Below are positions 1-8,231 of a DNA stretch of 64,000 nt, piece after piece. A program made the position numbers and the translations under genes. The notes below the pieces were generated by a model that was given only the letters and a program-made list of their open reading frames with translations, ran no database searches and was not told the DNA's origin. The stretch is from Aphanothece cf. minutissima CCALA 015 (lineage in GTDB: Bacteria > Cyanobacteriota > Cyanobacteriia > PCC-6307 > Cyanobiaceae): NCBI GenBank assembly GCA_003003925.1, contig PVWP01000009.1, positions 62,001 to 126,000 of the forward strand, written 5' to 3'. Position 1 is the first letter of the stretch; every line of letters starts with the position of its first letter.

Positions 1-671
1 TTGCCGGTGTTGGCGATGTGGTCCTCGCCCCGGATCACGTGGCTGATGGCCATGGCGGCGTCGTCCACCACCACCACCAGGTTGTAGAGGGGGTCGCCGA
101 TGGCATCGGCGGGCGCCCGGCGGGCGATCACCATGTCGCCGCCCAGGTCGCTGCCGGCCCAGCGCATCTCGCCGCGCACCAGGTCGTTCCAGGTGATCGT
201 GGCGCCGTCGTCGATGCGGAAGCGGATCACCGCCTCGCGGCCCTCGTCGATGTAGGCCTGCTGCTGCTCCGGGGTGAGGTCGCGGTGCAGGTTGTCGTAG
301 CGGGGGGGGCGCCCCTCGGCCTGCTGCCGCTCCCGCATCGCCGCCAGCTCGGCGTCGCTGGCGAAGCAGCGGTAGGCGTGGCCGCTCGCCAGCAGCTGGG
401 CGATCGCGGCCCGGTGGGCCTCGATGCGCTGGCTCTGCACCACCGGCTCCTCGTCCCAGGTGAGGCCCAGCCAGCGCAGGCCATCGAGGATGTTTTCCGT
501 GTACTCGACCCTGGACCGCTCCCGGTCGGTGTCCTCGATGCGGAGCAGGAAGGCGCCCCCCAGGTGGCGGGCGAACAGCCAGTTGAACACCGCCGTGCGG
601 GCGGTGCCGATGTGGAGGGTGCCGGTGGGGCTGGGGGCCAGCCGAACGCGTACGGGAACCGCTGCGGCCAC
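1..671 (-). CDS. gltX: Glutamyl-tRNA synthetase, N-terminal part (cut by window edge)
   Basis: Charges tRNA-Glu with glutamate in the cytoplasm, which in cyanobacteria also feeds tetrapyrrole synthesis. The reverse strand reads [20 protein letters not shown] near the start, containing the class I HIGH-type signature (HIGT), followed by [12 protein letters not shown] and, further on, the catalytic-domain segment ending [14 protein letters not shown] at the window edge. About 223 residues are present; the KMSKS loop and the anticodon-binding domain lie outside. No ATG fits the N-terminus, so I chose GTG at 671 ([15 protein letters not shown]). tRNA-Asp lies 25 nt upstream on the same strand, so read-through co-transcription is possible. 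Confidence 0.95.
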   Translation of the reverse strand, partial: MAAAVPVRVRLAPSPTGTLHIGTARTAVFNWLFARHLGGAFLLRIEDTDRERSRVEYTENILDGLRWLGLTWDEEPVVQSQRIEAHRAAIAQLLASGHAYRCFASDAELAAMRERQQAEGRPPRYDNLHRDLTPEQQQAYIDEGREAVIRFRIDDGATITWNDLVRGEMRWAGSDLGGDMVIARRAPADAIGDPLYNLVVVVDDAAMAISHVIRGEDHIANTG

Positions 672-695
672 GGAATCGGCTCCAGATGGTGAGAA

Positions 696-769
696 CGGGA
701 CTGACGGGGCTCGAACCCGCAACTTCCGCCGTGACAGGGCGGTGCTCTAACCGATTGAACTACAGTCCC
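696..769 (-). tRNA. tRNA-Asp (GTC)
   Basis: The reverse strand folds as a complete cloverleaf. The acceptor arm GGGACTG pairs with CAGTCCC and is followed by discriminator G. The anticodon stem CCGCC/GGCGG holds loop CTGTCAC with anticodon GTC, and the T arm is GGGTTCGAGCCCC-like. No CCA is encoded. It sits just upstream of gltX. Confidence 0.96.
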
Positions 770-958
770 AGACCGACATTCGAGGCACGATCCACCCCGA
801 GGGGAGGATGCAGCACCGATGGGCGATCACGACGGCGCGGACGCCGACCAAGGAAGTATCCATCGTCACCGGTCCCTCCGTCAACGCGGTCCGTCAACGC
901 CGCCCCCGAAGGCCACCAACCCCGCCGCCCTGGGCGCCGCGGGGGGAGGGGGCCACAC

Positions 959-984
959 AAAAAGCCCCGTGCGGGGCACGGGGC
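959..984 (-). terminator. Rho-independent terminator
   Basis: On the minus strand GCCCCGTGC, a 3-nt loop and GCACGGGGC form a perfect 9-bp stem, followed by a run of five T. It lies 36 nt after the stop of the small gene at 1020-1208, so it probably ends transcription coming from tRNA-Trp and that gene before tRNA-Asp and gltX. Confidence 0.85.
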
Positions 985-1019
985 GGACGCTGACCGGAAG
1001 GGACGCCGAGGCGCTGCGC

Positions 1020-1208
1020 TCAGGGGCGGAAGCCGGCGGGTTCGATCAGACGGACCTGATTGCCACGGGCGGTGAACTCCCGCCCCTGGTCGCTCTGGAC
1101 CACGACCCGACCTCCGGACTTGACCCGGATGACCCGGGCCCGGACCCAGCCAAGGGCGGCCGATTCCAGCACCTTGACCACATCACCGGGTTGTAGATCC
1201 AACTCCAT
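1020..1208 (-). CDS. Small conserved cyanobacterial hypothetical protein (62 aa)
   Basis: Begins MELDLQPGDVVKVLESAALG and ends LIEPAGFRP. The sequence is rich in short beta strands (VVKVLES, VRARVIRVKSGGRVVVQS), like a small SH3-like or KOW-like beta barrel, which could bind RNA or protein. This is inference from pattern, and no catalytic motif is seen. The gene lies between tRNA-Trp (upstream) and a strong terminator (downstream) on the same strand. I chose the ATG at 1208 because the longer frame runs into the tRNA gene. I recall similar small proteins in marine Synechococcus/Prochlorococcus, but the function is unknown. Confidence 0.75.
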   Translation of the reverse strand: MELDLQPGDVVKVLESAALGWVRARVIRVKSGGRVVVQSDQGREFTARGNQVRLIEPAGFRP

Positions 1209-1244
1209 GTTCGGAACCACGAGACTGCAAATGGGACCATCGAA

Positions 1245-1317
1245 CGCGCCGTGGAGGACTTGAACCCCCGACATCAGGTTTTGGAGACCTGCGTTCTACC
1301 AACTGAACTAACGGCGC
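1245..1317 (-). tRNA. tRNA-Trp (CCA)
   Basis: The reverse strand has acceptor GCGCCGT pairing with ACGGCGC, discriminator G, anticodon stem CAGGT/ACCTG with loop CTCCAAA (anticodon CCA) and T arm GGGGGTTCAAGTCCTCC. The cloverleaf is complete and no CCA tail is encoded. It lies between rplS and the small gene at 1020-1208, all on the same strand. Confidence 0.96.
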
Positions 1318-1383
1318 AAGGCCGATGGCCCCTGGAAAGCGTGAGAGGGATTCGCGGGCAATGGCCACCCGTGAAACCAGGCT

Positions 1384-1875
1384 TCAGCGATCGAAGCGCT
1401 GTTTGACGCGTGTGGCTTTACCCACCCGGTCACGCAGATAGAAGAGCTTCGCCCGACGCACCTTACCGCGCCGCTCCACCTTCACGGAAGCGACCTGGGG
1501 GCTGTGGAGCATGAAGACCCGCTCCACGCCGATGCCCTGGAAGATGCGACGCACGGTGATCGTCTGGTTGAGGCCGCCGTGGCGCTTGGCGATCACCACG
1601 CCCTCGTAGGGCTGGACCCGCTCCTTGTTGCCCTCCCGGATGCGCACGCCCACCTTGACGGTGTCGCCCACGTAGATCTCGGGCAGGTCGCTCTTCAGCT
1701 GGGTCGCTTCGAACTCCTCGATCAGGGCGCGGGCGCTCAGCTTGCCGGTGGTGACGGTCACGGCGGCAGGGGCCGCCACGTCAGGGGCCGCCTGGTCCAC
1801 GGTCTGCGGGTCCGCCGCAGTGGATGGATCCTCGGTGGATGGATCGGTGGTGGTCGGATCGGTCTCGGTTGCCAT
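1384..1875 (-). CDS. rplS: Large ribosomal subunit protein bL19
   Basis: Structural protein at the 30S-50S interface. The core is recognisable from [19 protein letters not shown], through [37 protein letters not shown] and [18 protein letters not shown], to the C-terminus. The protein has 163 residues against about 115 in E. coli. The extra N-terminal segment of about 45 residues is low in complexity, rich in Thr, Asp, Pro and Ala, and probably disordered. The start is [10 protein letters not shown] at 1875; a longer frame has no ribosomal homology. tRNA-Trp follows 66 nt downstream on the same strand. Confidence 0.96.
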   Translation of the reverse strand: MATETDPTTTDPSTEDPSTAADPQTVDQAAPDVAAPAAVTVTTGKLSARALIEEFEATQLKSDLPEIYVGDTVKVGVRIREGNKERVQPYEGVVIAKRHGGLNQTITVRRIFQGIGVERVFMLHSPQVASVKVERRGKVRRAKLFYLRDRVGKATRVKQRFDR

Positions 1876-1917
1876 CCCTTTTCTCGGAGCGCCTGGCCAA
1901 ACCAACACCTTACCGCC

Positions 1918-2280
1918 TCAGGTGACCCCCCTCCCCCCGCGCCGCCGCCAGTTCCGCTGCAGCCGCTCCCAGGCCATGGCGCCGCCGGTGACCAGCATCC
2001 ACAGCAGCCCCAGGCCGTTGAGCAGCACGTAAAGGGTCTCTCCCACCGGGCCCAGCCAGCGCTGCAGCCACTCGCCCTCGTGCAGCACCATCAGCGGATG
2101 GACCTGGTCCCGGCTCAGCCCGCCCCAGTCGCGCAACAGGCGGTAACCCACACCCGTGAGGGCCGAGAGCAGCAGGGGCGTCAGCACCAGCGGCGCCATC
2201 CAGGCGTGGGCCTGCCGCAGGCGGGCGCCCCAGGACGGTGCGGCGGGCCGTGGGGACGCGGCGGGGGTGGGGCTGGACAC
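1918..2280 (-). CDS. Small PepSY-like membrane protein
   Basis: 120 residues with two or three membrane segments: about residues 29-47 ([20 protein letters not shown]) and about 83-102 ([20 protein letters not shown]), separated by a loop with [20 protein letters not shown]. This two-helix arrangement with an HEGEW-type loop resembles PepSY-associated membrane proteins, which are often linked to periplasmic redox or metal handling. The assignment is by pattern only. The gene starts 62 nt from map, divergently, and its stop is 42 nt upstream of the rplS start. Function is not established. Confidence 0.7.
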   Translation of the reverse strand: MSSPTPAASPRPAAPSWGARLRQAHAWMAPLVLTPLLLSALTGVGYRLLRDWGGLSRDQVHPLMVLHEGEWLQRWLGPVGETLYVLLNGLGLLWMLVTGGAMAWERLQRNWRRRGGRGVT

Positions 2281-2342
2281 GGGGAAACGACGGCGGGAGG
2301 GACGCCATTGATAACTTGAATGTCCGGCCCGTCTCCCACCGC

Positions 2343-3203
2343 ATGAACCTGTTCGCCGATCTGCTGGCCAGCACCAACGGCGTCAAGGGCGGTGGCACCC
2401 CTCTCACCCAGGCCGGCCCCCGCATCCAGAAGACCCGCCGCGGCGTGGAAGTCAAGTCGGCGCGGGAGATCGCGATCATGCGCCAGGCCAGCCGCATCGT
2501 CGCCACGGTGCTGCGGGAGATCATGGACATGGCCGCCCCGGGCATGACCACCGGCGACCTCGACCGCCACGCCGAGGCCCGCATCCGCGCCATGGGGGCC
2601 ACCCCCAGCTTCAAGGGCTACCACGGCTTTCCGGCCAGCATCTGCGCCAGCATCAACAACGAGGTGGTGCACGGCATCCCCAGCGGCAAACGGGTGATCA
2701 AGGCCGGCGATCTGGTCAAGATCGACACCGGCGCCTACTACGAGGGCTTCCACGGCGACAGCTGCGTCACCCTCTGCGTCGGCGAGGGGGTGCCCGAGGA
2801 GGCCCGCCGCCTCAGCCGGGTGGCCCAGGAGTCGCTGATGAAGGGCCTGGCCACCGTGAAGGCCGGCAGCACCCTGCTGGAGTTGGCCGGCGCCGTCCAG
2901 GACCACGTCGAGGCCCACGGCTATGCCGTGGTCGAGGACTACACGGGCCACGGTGTGGGCCGCAACCTGCACGAGGAGCCCTCGGTGTTCAACTACCGCA
3001 CCCGTGACCTGCCCAACATGCAGCTGCGGGCCGGCATGACCCTGGCGGTGGAGCCGATCCTGAACGCCGGCAGCAAGGCCTGCCGCACCCTCAAGGACCG
3101 CTGGACCGTGGTGACCGTGGACGGCAGCCTCTCGGCCCAGTGGGAGCACACCATCGTGGTCACCGCCGACGGCTGCGACATCCTCACCGACCGCGACTTC
3201 TAG
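2343..3203 (+). CDS. map: Methionine aminopeptidase, type I
   Basis: Removes the initiator methionine from new proteins in the cytoplasm. The metal ligands are visible: [16 protein letters not shown] (two Asp), [13 protein letters not shown] (His), AVEPILNAG (Glu) and QWEHTIVVT (Glu). [14 protein letters not shown] substrate-pocket sequence appears as [12 protein letters not shown]. 286 residues, with a Gly-rich N-terminal stretch of about 30 residues before [18 protein letters not shown], a little longer than the minimal family. I chose ATG 2343 ([10 protein letters not shown]) because the upstream extension overlaps the divergent gene and looks non-coding. The 3' end faces the SDR gene with an 18-nt gap. 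Confidence 0.95.
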   Translation: MNLFADLLASTNGVKGGGTPLTQAGPRIQKTRRGVEVKSAREIAIMRQASRIVATVLREIMDMAAPGMTTGDLDRHAEARIRAMGATPSFKGYHGFPASICASINNEVVHGIPSGKRVIKAGDLVKIDTGAYYEGFHGDSCVTLCVGEGVPEEARRLSRVAQESLMKGLATVKAGSTLLELAGAVQDHVEAHGYAVVEDYTGHGVGRNLHEEPSVFNYRTRDLPNMQLRAGMTLAVEPILNAGSKACRTLKDRWTVVTVDGSLSAQWEHTIVVTADGCDILTDRDF

Positions 3204-3221
3204 GCCCGTCCGCTTTGGCGT

Positions 3222-3953
3222 TCAGCGCCGCAGCAGCAGGCTCAGGTAGGCCCAGCGGCTCACGGTCGCCAGGGGCATCAGCACGTAGGTGAGCGGGTTG
3301 GGCGTCACGATGATCAGGCCGCAGTTCCAGTCGGCCTGGCGCAGGATCTCGCCGGCCACCCAGTCGGCGCCCATCACCCCGATGGGGTTGAGGGCCGAGC
3401 GGAACGGACCCAGCACCAGGCGCCGCAGCCGCACCACCGCCGCCAGCTCCGGGGCCCGCAGGCTGAGCAGCTGGCCCAGCAGCCGCTTGCTGATCTCGTA
3501 GAGGGGGCTCAGGGCCGGCTGGATCTCCGCTTCCGAGGTGTTCACCCACACTTCCGGCCGCCGGCGTTTGTCCTGCTGCGCCGGATCCCGCCGCGCCACC
3601 ACGGCGGCGAACAGCTCCAGCAGCCGCCAGGCGCTCAGGGCATTGACCTCCAGGGAACAACCCGTCGCCTCGGCGCTGCCGTCCCCATGGACATTGATGC
3701 CGTGGTTGATCACCAGCACGTCCACCTCCGCCAGCAGGGCTTCGAGGGCCGCCTCCTGGCCCACCTGCCAGTGCACCTGGCGCAGGGGGATCGGCTGCCC
3801 GTCCGGCCCGGCCAGCTGCAGCGGCGTGCGGCCGTGGCAGAGGGCGATCAGCCGGGCGCCGCGGCGGTGCCAGCGGCGCAGCAGGGCCTGGCCGAGGGCG
3901 CCGCTGGCGCCGGTGACGGCCACGGTGAGCGCTTCGTTCGAGGGGTCCGGCAT
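3222..3953 (-). CDS. Short-chain dehydrogenase/reductase family protein
   Basis: 243 residues of Rossmann type. The N-terminus VAVTGASGALGQALLRRW carries the TGxxGxxG nucleotide-binding motif, VLVINHGINVHGD corresponds to the NNAG region, and VNTSEAEIQPALSPLYEISK carries the Ser...Tyr-x-x-x-Lys catalytic set (YEISK). The C-terminus ends in hydrophobic segments (GLIIVTPNPLTYVLMPLA, WAYLSLLLRR), suggesting membrane association, as in the SDR half of cyanobacterial sterol-desaturase/SDR-like proteins. Substrate unknown. It is convergent with map and divergent from the gene at 4017 with a 63-nt gap. Confidence 0.85.
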   Translation of the reverse strand: MPDPSNEALTVAVTGASGALGQALLRRWHRRGARLIALCHGRTPLQLAGPDGQPIPLRQVHWQVGQEAALEALLAEVDVLVINHGINVHGDGSAEATGCSLEVNALSAWRLLELFAAVVARRDPAQQDKRRRPEVWVNTSEAEIQPALSPLYEISKRLLGQLLSLRAPELAAVVRLRRLVLGPFRSALNPIGVMGADWVAGEILRQADWNCGLIIVTPNPLTYVLMPLATVSRWAYLSLLLRR

Positions 3954-4016
3954 GGGCCTGCGGTGGTCGTGCTGCCTAGATTGCCCGGCACCTGCGGGTC
4001 CCGGCGAGGTCACACC

Positions 4017-5123
4017 ATGTCCATCCCCTTGCTGATCGGCTCCTGCGAACCCTTCAGCGGCAAGTCGGCGGTGGTGCTCGGTCTGGGCCGCCAGCTCGCC
4101 CGCCAGGGCGTGCCGCTCGCCTTCGGCAAGCCGCTGGCCACCTGCATGGACGACCCGCTCGACGCCTTCCCCGATGCGGCCCCGGAGAACCCCCTGCTCG
4201 ATCCCGACGTGCGCTTCATCGGCGCCACCCTCGGTCTGGAGCCGGAGCAGCTGATCCCTTCGCTGCACGTCCTGGAGCCGGCGACGGCCCGGGCCCGTCT
4301 GCTGGCAGGGGATCTTGACCCGGGGGAGGGGCTGACGCTGCTGCAGCGCCGCATCCACGACGACGCCGAGCGGCTGGTGCTGCTGGAGGGGGCCGGCAGC
4401 CTCAGCGAAGGGCAGCTCTACGGCCTGGGCCTGGTGCAGCTGGCCCAGGCTCTGCAGGCCCCGGTGCTGCTGGTGCACCCGTGGAGCGACAGCCGCAGCG
4501 TCGAGTCCCTGCTGGAGGCCCGGCACCAGCTGGGGGATCTGCTGGCGGGCGTGGTGCTCAACGCCGTGGTGCCCGAGGTGGTGCCGGAGGTGCGGGAGGC
4601 GGTGCTGCCGGCCCTGGAGCGGCTCGGCATCCCGGTGCTGGGCGTGATGCCCCGCAGTCCCCTGCTGCGCAGCGTCACGGTGGAGGAGCTGGCCCGGCGG
4701 CTGGCGGCCACCGTGCTCTGCTGCCGCGACGGCCTCGACCTGCTGGTGGAGACCCTCTCGATCGGCGCCATGAACGTCAATTCGGCGATGGAATTCTTCC
4801 GCCGCCGCCGCAACATGGCCGTCGTCACCGGCGCCGACCGCACCGACATCCAGCTGGCGGCCCTGGAGGCCTCCACCCAGTGCCTGATCCTCACCGGGGC
4901 CGGTGAACCCCTGCCCCAGCTGATCAGCCGGGCCGAGGAACTGGAGGTGCCGGTGCTCAAGGTCGACCACGACACCCTCACCACCGTGGAGGTGATCGAT
5001 GCCGCCATCGGCCATGTGCGGCTGCATGAAGCGGTGAAGGCCACCTATGCGATCCGGCTGGTGGAGGAGAACTGCCACTTCGAACGGCTGTTCCGCCGGC
5101 TGCGCCTGGCGGTCCATGCCTGA
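4017..5123 (+). CDS. P-loop phosphotransacetylase-like protein with DRTGG domain
   Basis: 368 residues. The N-terminal half resembles BioD/CobB-type ATPases: IGSCEPFSGKSAVVLGLGRQ holds a degenerate P-loop (EPFSGKS), VLLEGAGSLSEG resembles the Walker B area, and LLAGVVLNAVVPE follows. The C-terminal half (about residues 215-345) is a DRTGG domain (SIGAMNVNSAMEFFRRRRNM, AVVTGADRTDIQLAALEAST), seen at the N-terminus of some Pta enzymes and in stand-alone regulators. The catalytic Pta domain is absent, so it is probably not an acetyltransferase itself. ATG 4017 starts MSIPLLIGSC. The next gene begins 39 nt downstream on the same strand. Exact role unknown. Confidence 0.85.
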   Translation: MSIPLLIGSCEPFSGKSAVVLGLGRQLARQGVPLAFGKPLATCMDDPLDAFPDAAPENPLLDPDVRFIGATLGLEPEQLIPSLHVLEPATARARLLAGDLDPGEGLTLLQRRIHDDAERLVLLEGAGSLSEGQLYGLGLVQLAQALQAPVLLVHPWSDSRSVESLLEARHQLGDLLAGVVLNAVVPEVVPEVREAVLPALERLGIPVLGVMPRSPLLRSVTVEELARRLAATVLCCRDGLDLLVETLSIGAMNVNSAMEFFRRRRNMAVVTGADRTDIQLAALEASTQCLILTGAGEPLPQLISRAEELEVPVLKVDHDTLTTVEVIDAAIGHVRLHEAVKATYAIRLVEENCHFERLFRRLRLAVHA

Positions 5124-5162
5124 GGGCGCTGCTAGTTTCAGTTCGTTGGTTGTCGATAACGG

Positions 5163-5675
5163 GTGACCCGGTCCCTAGATCTTCCGGCCCTGGACCGGAT
5201 CGATACGCTCGCCCAGGAGCTGGCCATGCTCCAGGACCGGGGCAAACGCAGAATCGCCTTCCTCGGCAGTCGCCATGTGCCGGTGGTGTCGATCCACCTG
5301 GTGGAGCTGGTGGCCCGTTCCCTGGCCCAGGAGGGCCACAACCTGATCACCTCCGGGGCCCAGGGGGTCAATGCGGCCGTGATCCGCAGCGTGCTGGAGG
5401 TGGATCCGGCCCGGCTCACCGTGCTGCTGCCCCAGAGCCTGGACCGCCAGCCGGGCGAATCCCGCAGCCAGCTGGAGCGCGTGCTGCACCTGGTGGAGAA
5501 GCCCGAGAATGATGAGCTGCCACTGCCGATGGCCAGCAGCCTCTGCAACCAGGAGATCATCAACCGCTGCGACCAGCTGATTTGCTACGCCTTCCACGAC
5601 AGCGAGACCCTGCTCTCCAGTTGCCGCACCGCCGAGGACATGGGCAAGGTGGTCAGCCTGATGTTCTTCGACTGA
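5163..5675 (+). CDS. DprA/LOG-like Rossmann protein (annotated in cyanobacteria as DNA recombination-mediator protein A)
   Basis: 170 residues. KRRIAFLGSRHVPVVS is a Rossmann entry with GSRH, followed by NLITSGAQGVNAAVI (the SGxAxGxD-like loop of the DprA family) and LICYAFHDSETLLSSCRTAE. The protein is shorter than true DprA (about 300 aa) and lacks the SAM and winged-helix domains, so a role in natural transformation is only inferred. The frame starts with GTG at 5163 (MTRSLDLPAL). It follows the DRTGG gene by 39 nt, so they may be co-transcribed. A hairpin follows immediately. Confidence 0.8.
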   Translation: MTRSLDLPALDRIDTLAQELAMLQDRGKRRIAFLGSRHVPVVSIHLVELVARSLAQEGHNLITSGAQGVNAAVIRSVLEVDPARLTVLLPQSLDRQPGESRSQLERVLHLVEKPENDELPLPMASSLCNQEIINRCDQLICYAFHDSETLLSSCRTAEDMGKVVSLMFFD

Positions 5676-5676
5676 G

Positions 5677-5702
5677 CCGGCCGGATCCCGCCGGCCGGGT
5701 TT
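5677..5702. terminator. GC-rich hairpin between convergent genes
   Basis: CCGGCCGG at 5677-5684 and 5691-5698 form a perfect 8-bp stem with a 6-nt loop, starting right after the stop codon of the DprA-like gene and followed by GTTT. It probably ends transcription from the left. It could also serve the NfeD gene on the other strand, though the T-run is short. Confidence 0.6.
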
Positions 5703-6211
5703 CAGCCCAGCAGGTTCTCCTGGCGCGGCAGCACCTGCAGCCGCGTTCCCTCCCGGCCCATCACCGTCACCTGACTACCGGGGGGCAGGCTCTGCTGGGG
5801 TGCCAGGTTCTGGGCGGCCCAGCTCTGGCCCTGCCAGCGCACCCGCCCCTCGCCGTTGGCATCAAAGGCCGTGGTCACCTCCGCCAGTTCGGCGCGGGCG
5901 CCGGGGGGGATCGTGCGGGCCTGGCGCCGGGCCGACCAGCGCCGCAGCCAGGCGTAGCCCGCTCCCACCAGCACGGCGTAGAGGAGCAGCTGGCCCAGGG
6001 GCGGCAGCACCGGCGCCAGGATGGCGACGAGGGTGAGCAGCAGGGCCGCCACGGCGCCGATCAGCAGCAGGCCGTCCCCGTCGGCGCCCACCAGCTCCAG
6101 CAGCAGCAGCACCCCCGCCAGGGCCAGCCAGAGGATCGGGGGTGCGGGCATCGGCGGGGTGCGACGGGGCGGGGGCGGAGGAACAACGAAACCAACGGGA
6201 CCGTTGGCCAT
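5702..6211 (-). CDS. NfeD-like membrane protein
   Basis: 169 residues. The N-terminal half has hydrophobic segments (LWLALAGVLLLLELVGADGDG, LLLIGAVAALLLTLVAILA, LGQLLLYAVLVGAGYAWL). The C-terminal half is a small OB-fold: ANGEGRVRWQGQSWAAQ and GSQVTVMGREGTRLQVLP. This is the short NfeD type that partners SPFH/stomatin proteins. Its gene is divergent from the SPFH gene (starts 43 nt apart), which supports a shared membrane-quality or microdomain role. The start is MANGPVGFVV at 6211; MPAPPILWL further in is a possible alternative. Confidence 0.85.
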   Translation of the reverse strand: MANGPVGFVVPPPPPRRTPPMPAPPILWLALAGVLLLLELVGADGDGLLLIGAVAALLLTLVAILAPVLPPLGQLLLYAVLVGAGYAWLRRWSARRQARTIPPGARAELAEVTTAFDANGEGRVRWQGQSWAAQNLAPQQSLPPGSQVTVMGREGTRLQVLPRQENLLG

Positions 6212-6253
6212 CGCCCCCATCCTGCCTAGCGTTGCGCCAGTGACGAAGCCTGC

Positions 6254-7168
6254 ATGGAAGCACTCATCATTCCGGTGCTCGTGGTGCTCGCCGGGCTGGG
6301 CATCAGCGGCGTCAAGGTCACCAGCAGCAGCCGCTCGATGCTGGTGGAGCGCCTCGGCAAGTACGACCGGGAACTGCGCCCCGGCCTGTCCCTGGTGATC
6401 CCGGGCCTGGAGCGGGTGGTGAGCCACGAATCGCTCAAGGAGCGGGTGCTCGACATTCCCCCCCAGCAGTGCATCACCCGCGACAACGTCTCGATCGAGG
6501 TGGATGCGGTGGTGTACTGGCAGCTGCTGGAGCATGCCCGCGCCTACTACGGCGTCGACAACCTGCAGGCGGCCATGGTCAACCTGGTGCTCACCCAGAT
6601 CCGGGCCGAGATGGGCAAGCTCGACCTCGACCAGACCTTCACCACCCGCAGCGAGGTCAACGAGACCCTCCTCAAGGAGCTCGACCAGGCCACCGATCCC
6701 TGGGGCGTCAAGGTGACCCGGGTGGAGCTGCGCGACATCCAGCCCTCCCAGGGGGTGCAGCAGGCCATGGAGCAGCAGATGACCGCCGAGCGGGAGAAAC
6801 GGGCGGCGATCCTGCGCTCCGAGGGGGAGCGGGAGTCCCAGGTGAACGCGGCCCGGGGCCGGGCCGAGGCCCTGGTGCTGGATGCCAAGGCCAAGCAGGA
6901 GGCGGTGCTGCTCGATGCCGATGCCCAGGCCAAGCAGCAGCTGCTGCTGGCCAAGGCGCGGGCCGAATCGGCCACCCAGCTGGCGGCGGTGATCGAGGCC
7001 CATCCCGCGGCGGCCGAGGGGCTGCGGCTGCTGCTGGCCAAGGACTGGATGGCCATGGGTCAGGAGATGGCCCGCTCCCATGGCGGCAGCGTGCTGATGG
7101 TGGATCCCCAGAGCCCGGCCTCGCTGCTGGCGGCCCTCAAGGGCCTGCAGGAAAAGGGCGGCAGCTGA
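6254..7168 (+). CDS. SPFH/band 7 (stomatin, QmcA-like) protein
   Basis: 304 residues. An N-terminal membrane anchor (IIPVLVVLAGLGISGVKVTS) is followed by the band 7 domain (SRSMLVERLGKYDRELRPGL, QQCITRDNVSIEVDAVVYWQ, TFTTRSEVNETLLKELDQAT, WGVKVTRVELRDIQPSQGVQ) and a long Ala/Glu/Lys-rich coiled coil (about residues 175-235), then a variable tail. Such proteins form large oligomeric rings at the cytoplasmic membrane and often act with FtsH or NfeD. The NfeD gene is divergent next door. ATG 6254 gives the complete anchor. Confidence 0.92.
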   Translation: MEALIIPVLVVLAGLGISGVKVTSSSRSMLVERLGKYDRELRPGLSLVIPGLERVVSHESLKERVLDIPPQQCITRDNVSIEVDAVVYWQLLEHARAYYGVDNLQAAMVNLVLTQIRAEMGKLDLDQTFTTRSEVNETLLKELDQATDPWGVKVTRVELRDIQPSQGVQQAMEQQMTAEREKRAAILRSEGERESQVNAARGRAEALVLDAKAKQEAVLLDADAQAKQQLLLAKARAESATQLAAVIEAHPAAAEGLRLLLAKDWMAMGQEMARSHGGSVLMVDPQSPASLLAALKGLQEKGGS

Positions 7169-7190
7169 GGCTCCACTCCTCCCAGCTGAC

Positions 7191-7679
7191 TCAGCTGCGC
7201 AGCACCGCCCGCAGCCCCTCGGAGTACAGCAGGGCGGTGCAGAGGATGCCGCCGGCCCAGCACAGGCTGCGCACGGGTGGAACGTTGGCCACGTAGGCCC
7301 CGATGTAGCCCAGACGCAGGGCGGGGTGCAGCCAGGCCACCAGGGGCACCCAAGGGGCGGCCGCCAGCACCGACGGGGCCACCAGCAGGCACAGCAGGCA
7401 GGCGGGGGCGTGCAGGGTGAAGGCCTCGAAGCTGTTCTGGTGCGCCCAGTTGGCCCGCTTGCCCCAGGCCGGCAGCCGCTCGAACATCGCCCGCGGCGCG
7501 GCCAGGTCGGAGGGGGTGAAGTCGGCCTGGGAGCGGGCGGCCCCCAGGGGGATCAGGCTGAGCACCACCACGGCGCCGGAGAGCACCAGCGACCAGGCGA
7601 AGGGTCCGCCGGCGGCCGCCGGCAGCACCGGCAGGGCGACGCTGGCCGCCAGGAGGGGGGGGAGCAGGGAGGTGGCCAT
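7191..7679 (-). CDS. MAPEG family membrane protein
   Basis: 162 residues with four hydrophobic stretches. The central segment RAMFERLPAWGKRANWAHQN followed by SFEAFTLHAPACLLCLLVAP is the hallmark of the MAPEG fold (Glu/His/Asn-rich region between helices 1 and 2), and LHPALRLGYIGAYVANVPPV matches the later R-x-x-Y-x-x-x-Y/N-type motif. Eukaryotic members use glutathione in eicosanoid metabolism; bacterial members are poorly characterised. It is convergent with the SPFH gene and divergent from yajQ (60-nt gap). Confidence 0.8.
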   Translation of the reverse strand: MATSLLPPLLAASVALPVLPAAAGGPFAWSLVLSGAVVVLSLIPLGAARSQADFTPSDLAAPRAMFERLPAWGKRANWAHQNSFEAFTLHAPACLLCLLVAPSVLAAAPWVPLVAWLHPALRLGYIGAYVANVPPVRSLCWAGGILCTALLYSEGLRAVLRS

Positions 7680-7739
7680 CGGGACAGGGCGGCTGGGGTC
7701 TCTTTTCTAGGCTGGCGCTGCCTTGCCTTCGCCCGCGCC

Positions 7740-8231
7740 ATGGCCGACAGCTATTCCTTCGATGTCGTCTCCGACTTCGACCGCCAGGAGCTGGTGAACG
7801 CCGTCGACCAGGTGCGCCGCGAGGTGGGCCAGCGCTACGACCTCAAGGACTCCAACACCGAGATCGACGTGGAGGAGGCCAGCCTGACGATCACCACCGC
7901 CAGCGACATGACCCTGGACGCGGTGGTGGACGTGCTGCGCCAGAAGGCCACCAAGCGCAACCTGTCGCTGAAGATCTTCGATCTGCAGACCCCGGAGCCG
8001 GTGGGCGGCAACCGGGTGAAGCAGGTGATCAAGCTGCGCAAGGGCCTCAGCCAGGAACTGGCCAAGAAGCTCAGCAAGAAGGTCCGCGATGAGGTCAAGA
8101 AGGTGACCGTCGCGATCCAGGGCGAGAGCCTGCGCGTCACCGGCAAGAACAAGGATGATCTCCAGCAGGTGATCAGCCTGCTGCGGGCGGAGGATCTGGA
8201 GGTGCCGCTGCAGTTTGAGAATTACCGCTGA
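7740..8231 (+). CDS. yajQ: YajQ family nucleotide-binding protein
   Basis: 163 residues, the normal length. It begins MADSYSFDVVSDFDRQELVN and contains RYDLKDSNTEIDVEE, KATKRNLSLKIFDLQTPEP and VTGKNKDDLQQVISLLRAED, all diagnostic of the family of two ferredoxin-like domains. Some homologues bind cyclic di-GMP; the role in cyanobacteria is unknown. The 3' end overlaps the tail of the convergent PEP-CTERM gene by 59 nt. Confidence 0.93.
   Translation: MADSYSFDVVSDFDRQELVNAVDQVRREVGQRYDLKDSNTEIDVEEASLTITTASDMTLDAVVDVLRQKATKRNLSLKIFDLQTPEPVGGNRVKQVIKLRKGLSQELAKKLSKKVRDEVKKVTVAIQGESLRVTGKNKDDLQQVISLLRAEDLEVPLQFENYR

Noticed and set aside
1245..1317. tRNA as the island attachment site
   Set aside because: The island ends match a site inside the exonuclease gene, and no tRNA fragment repeats are seen at the ends.
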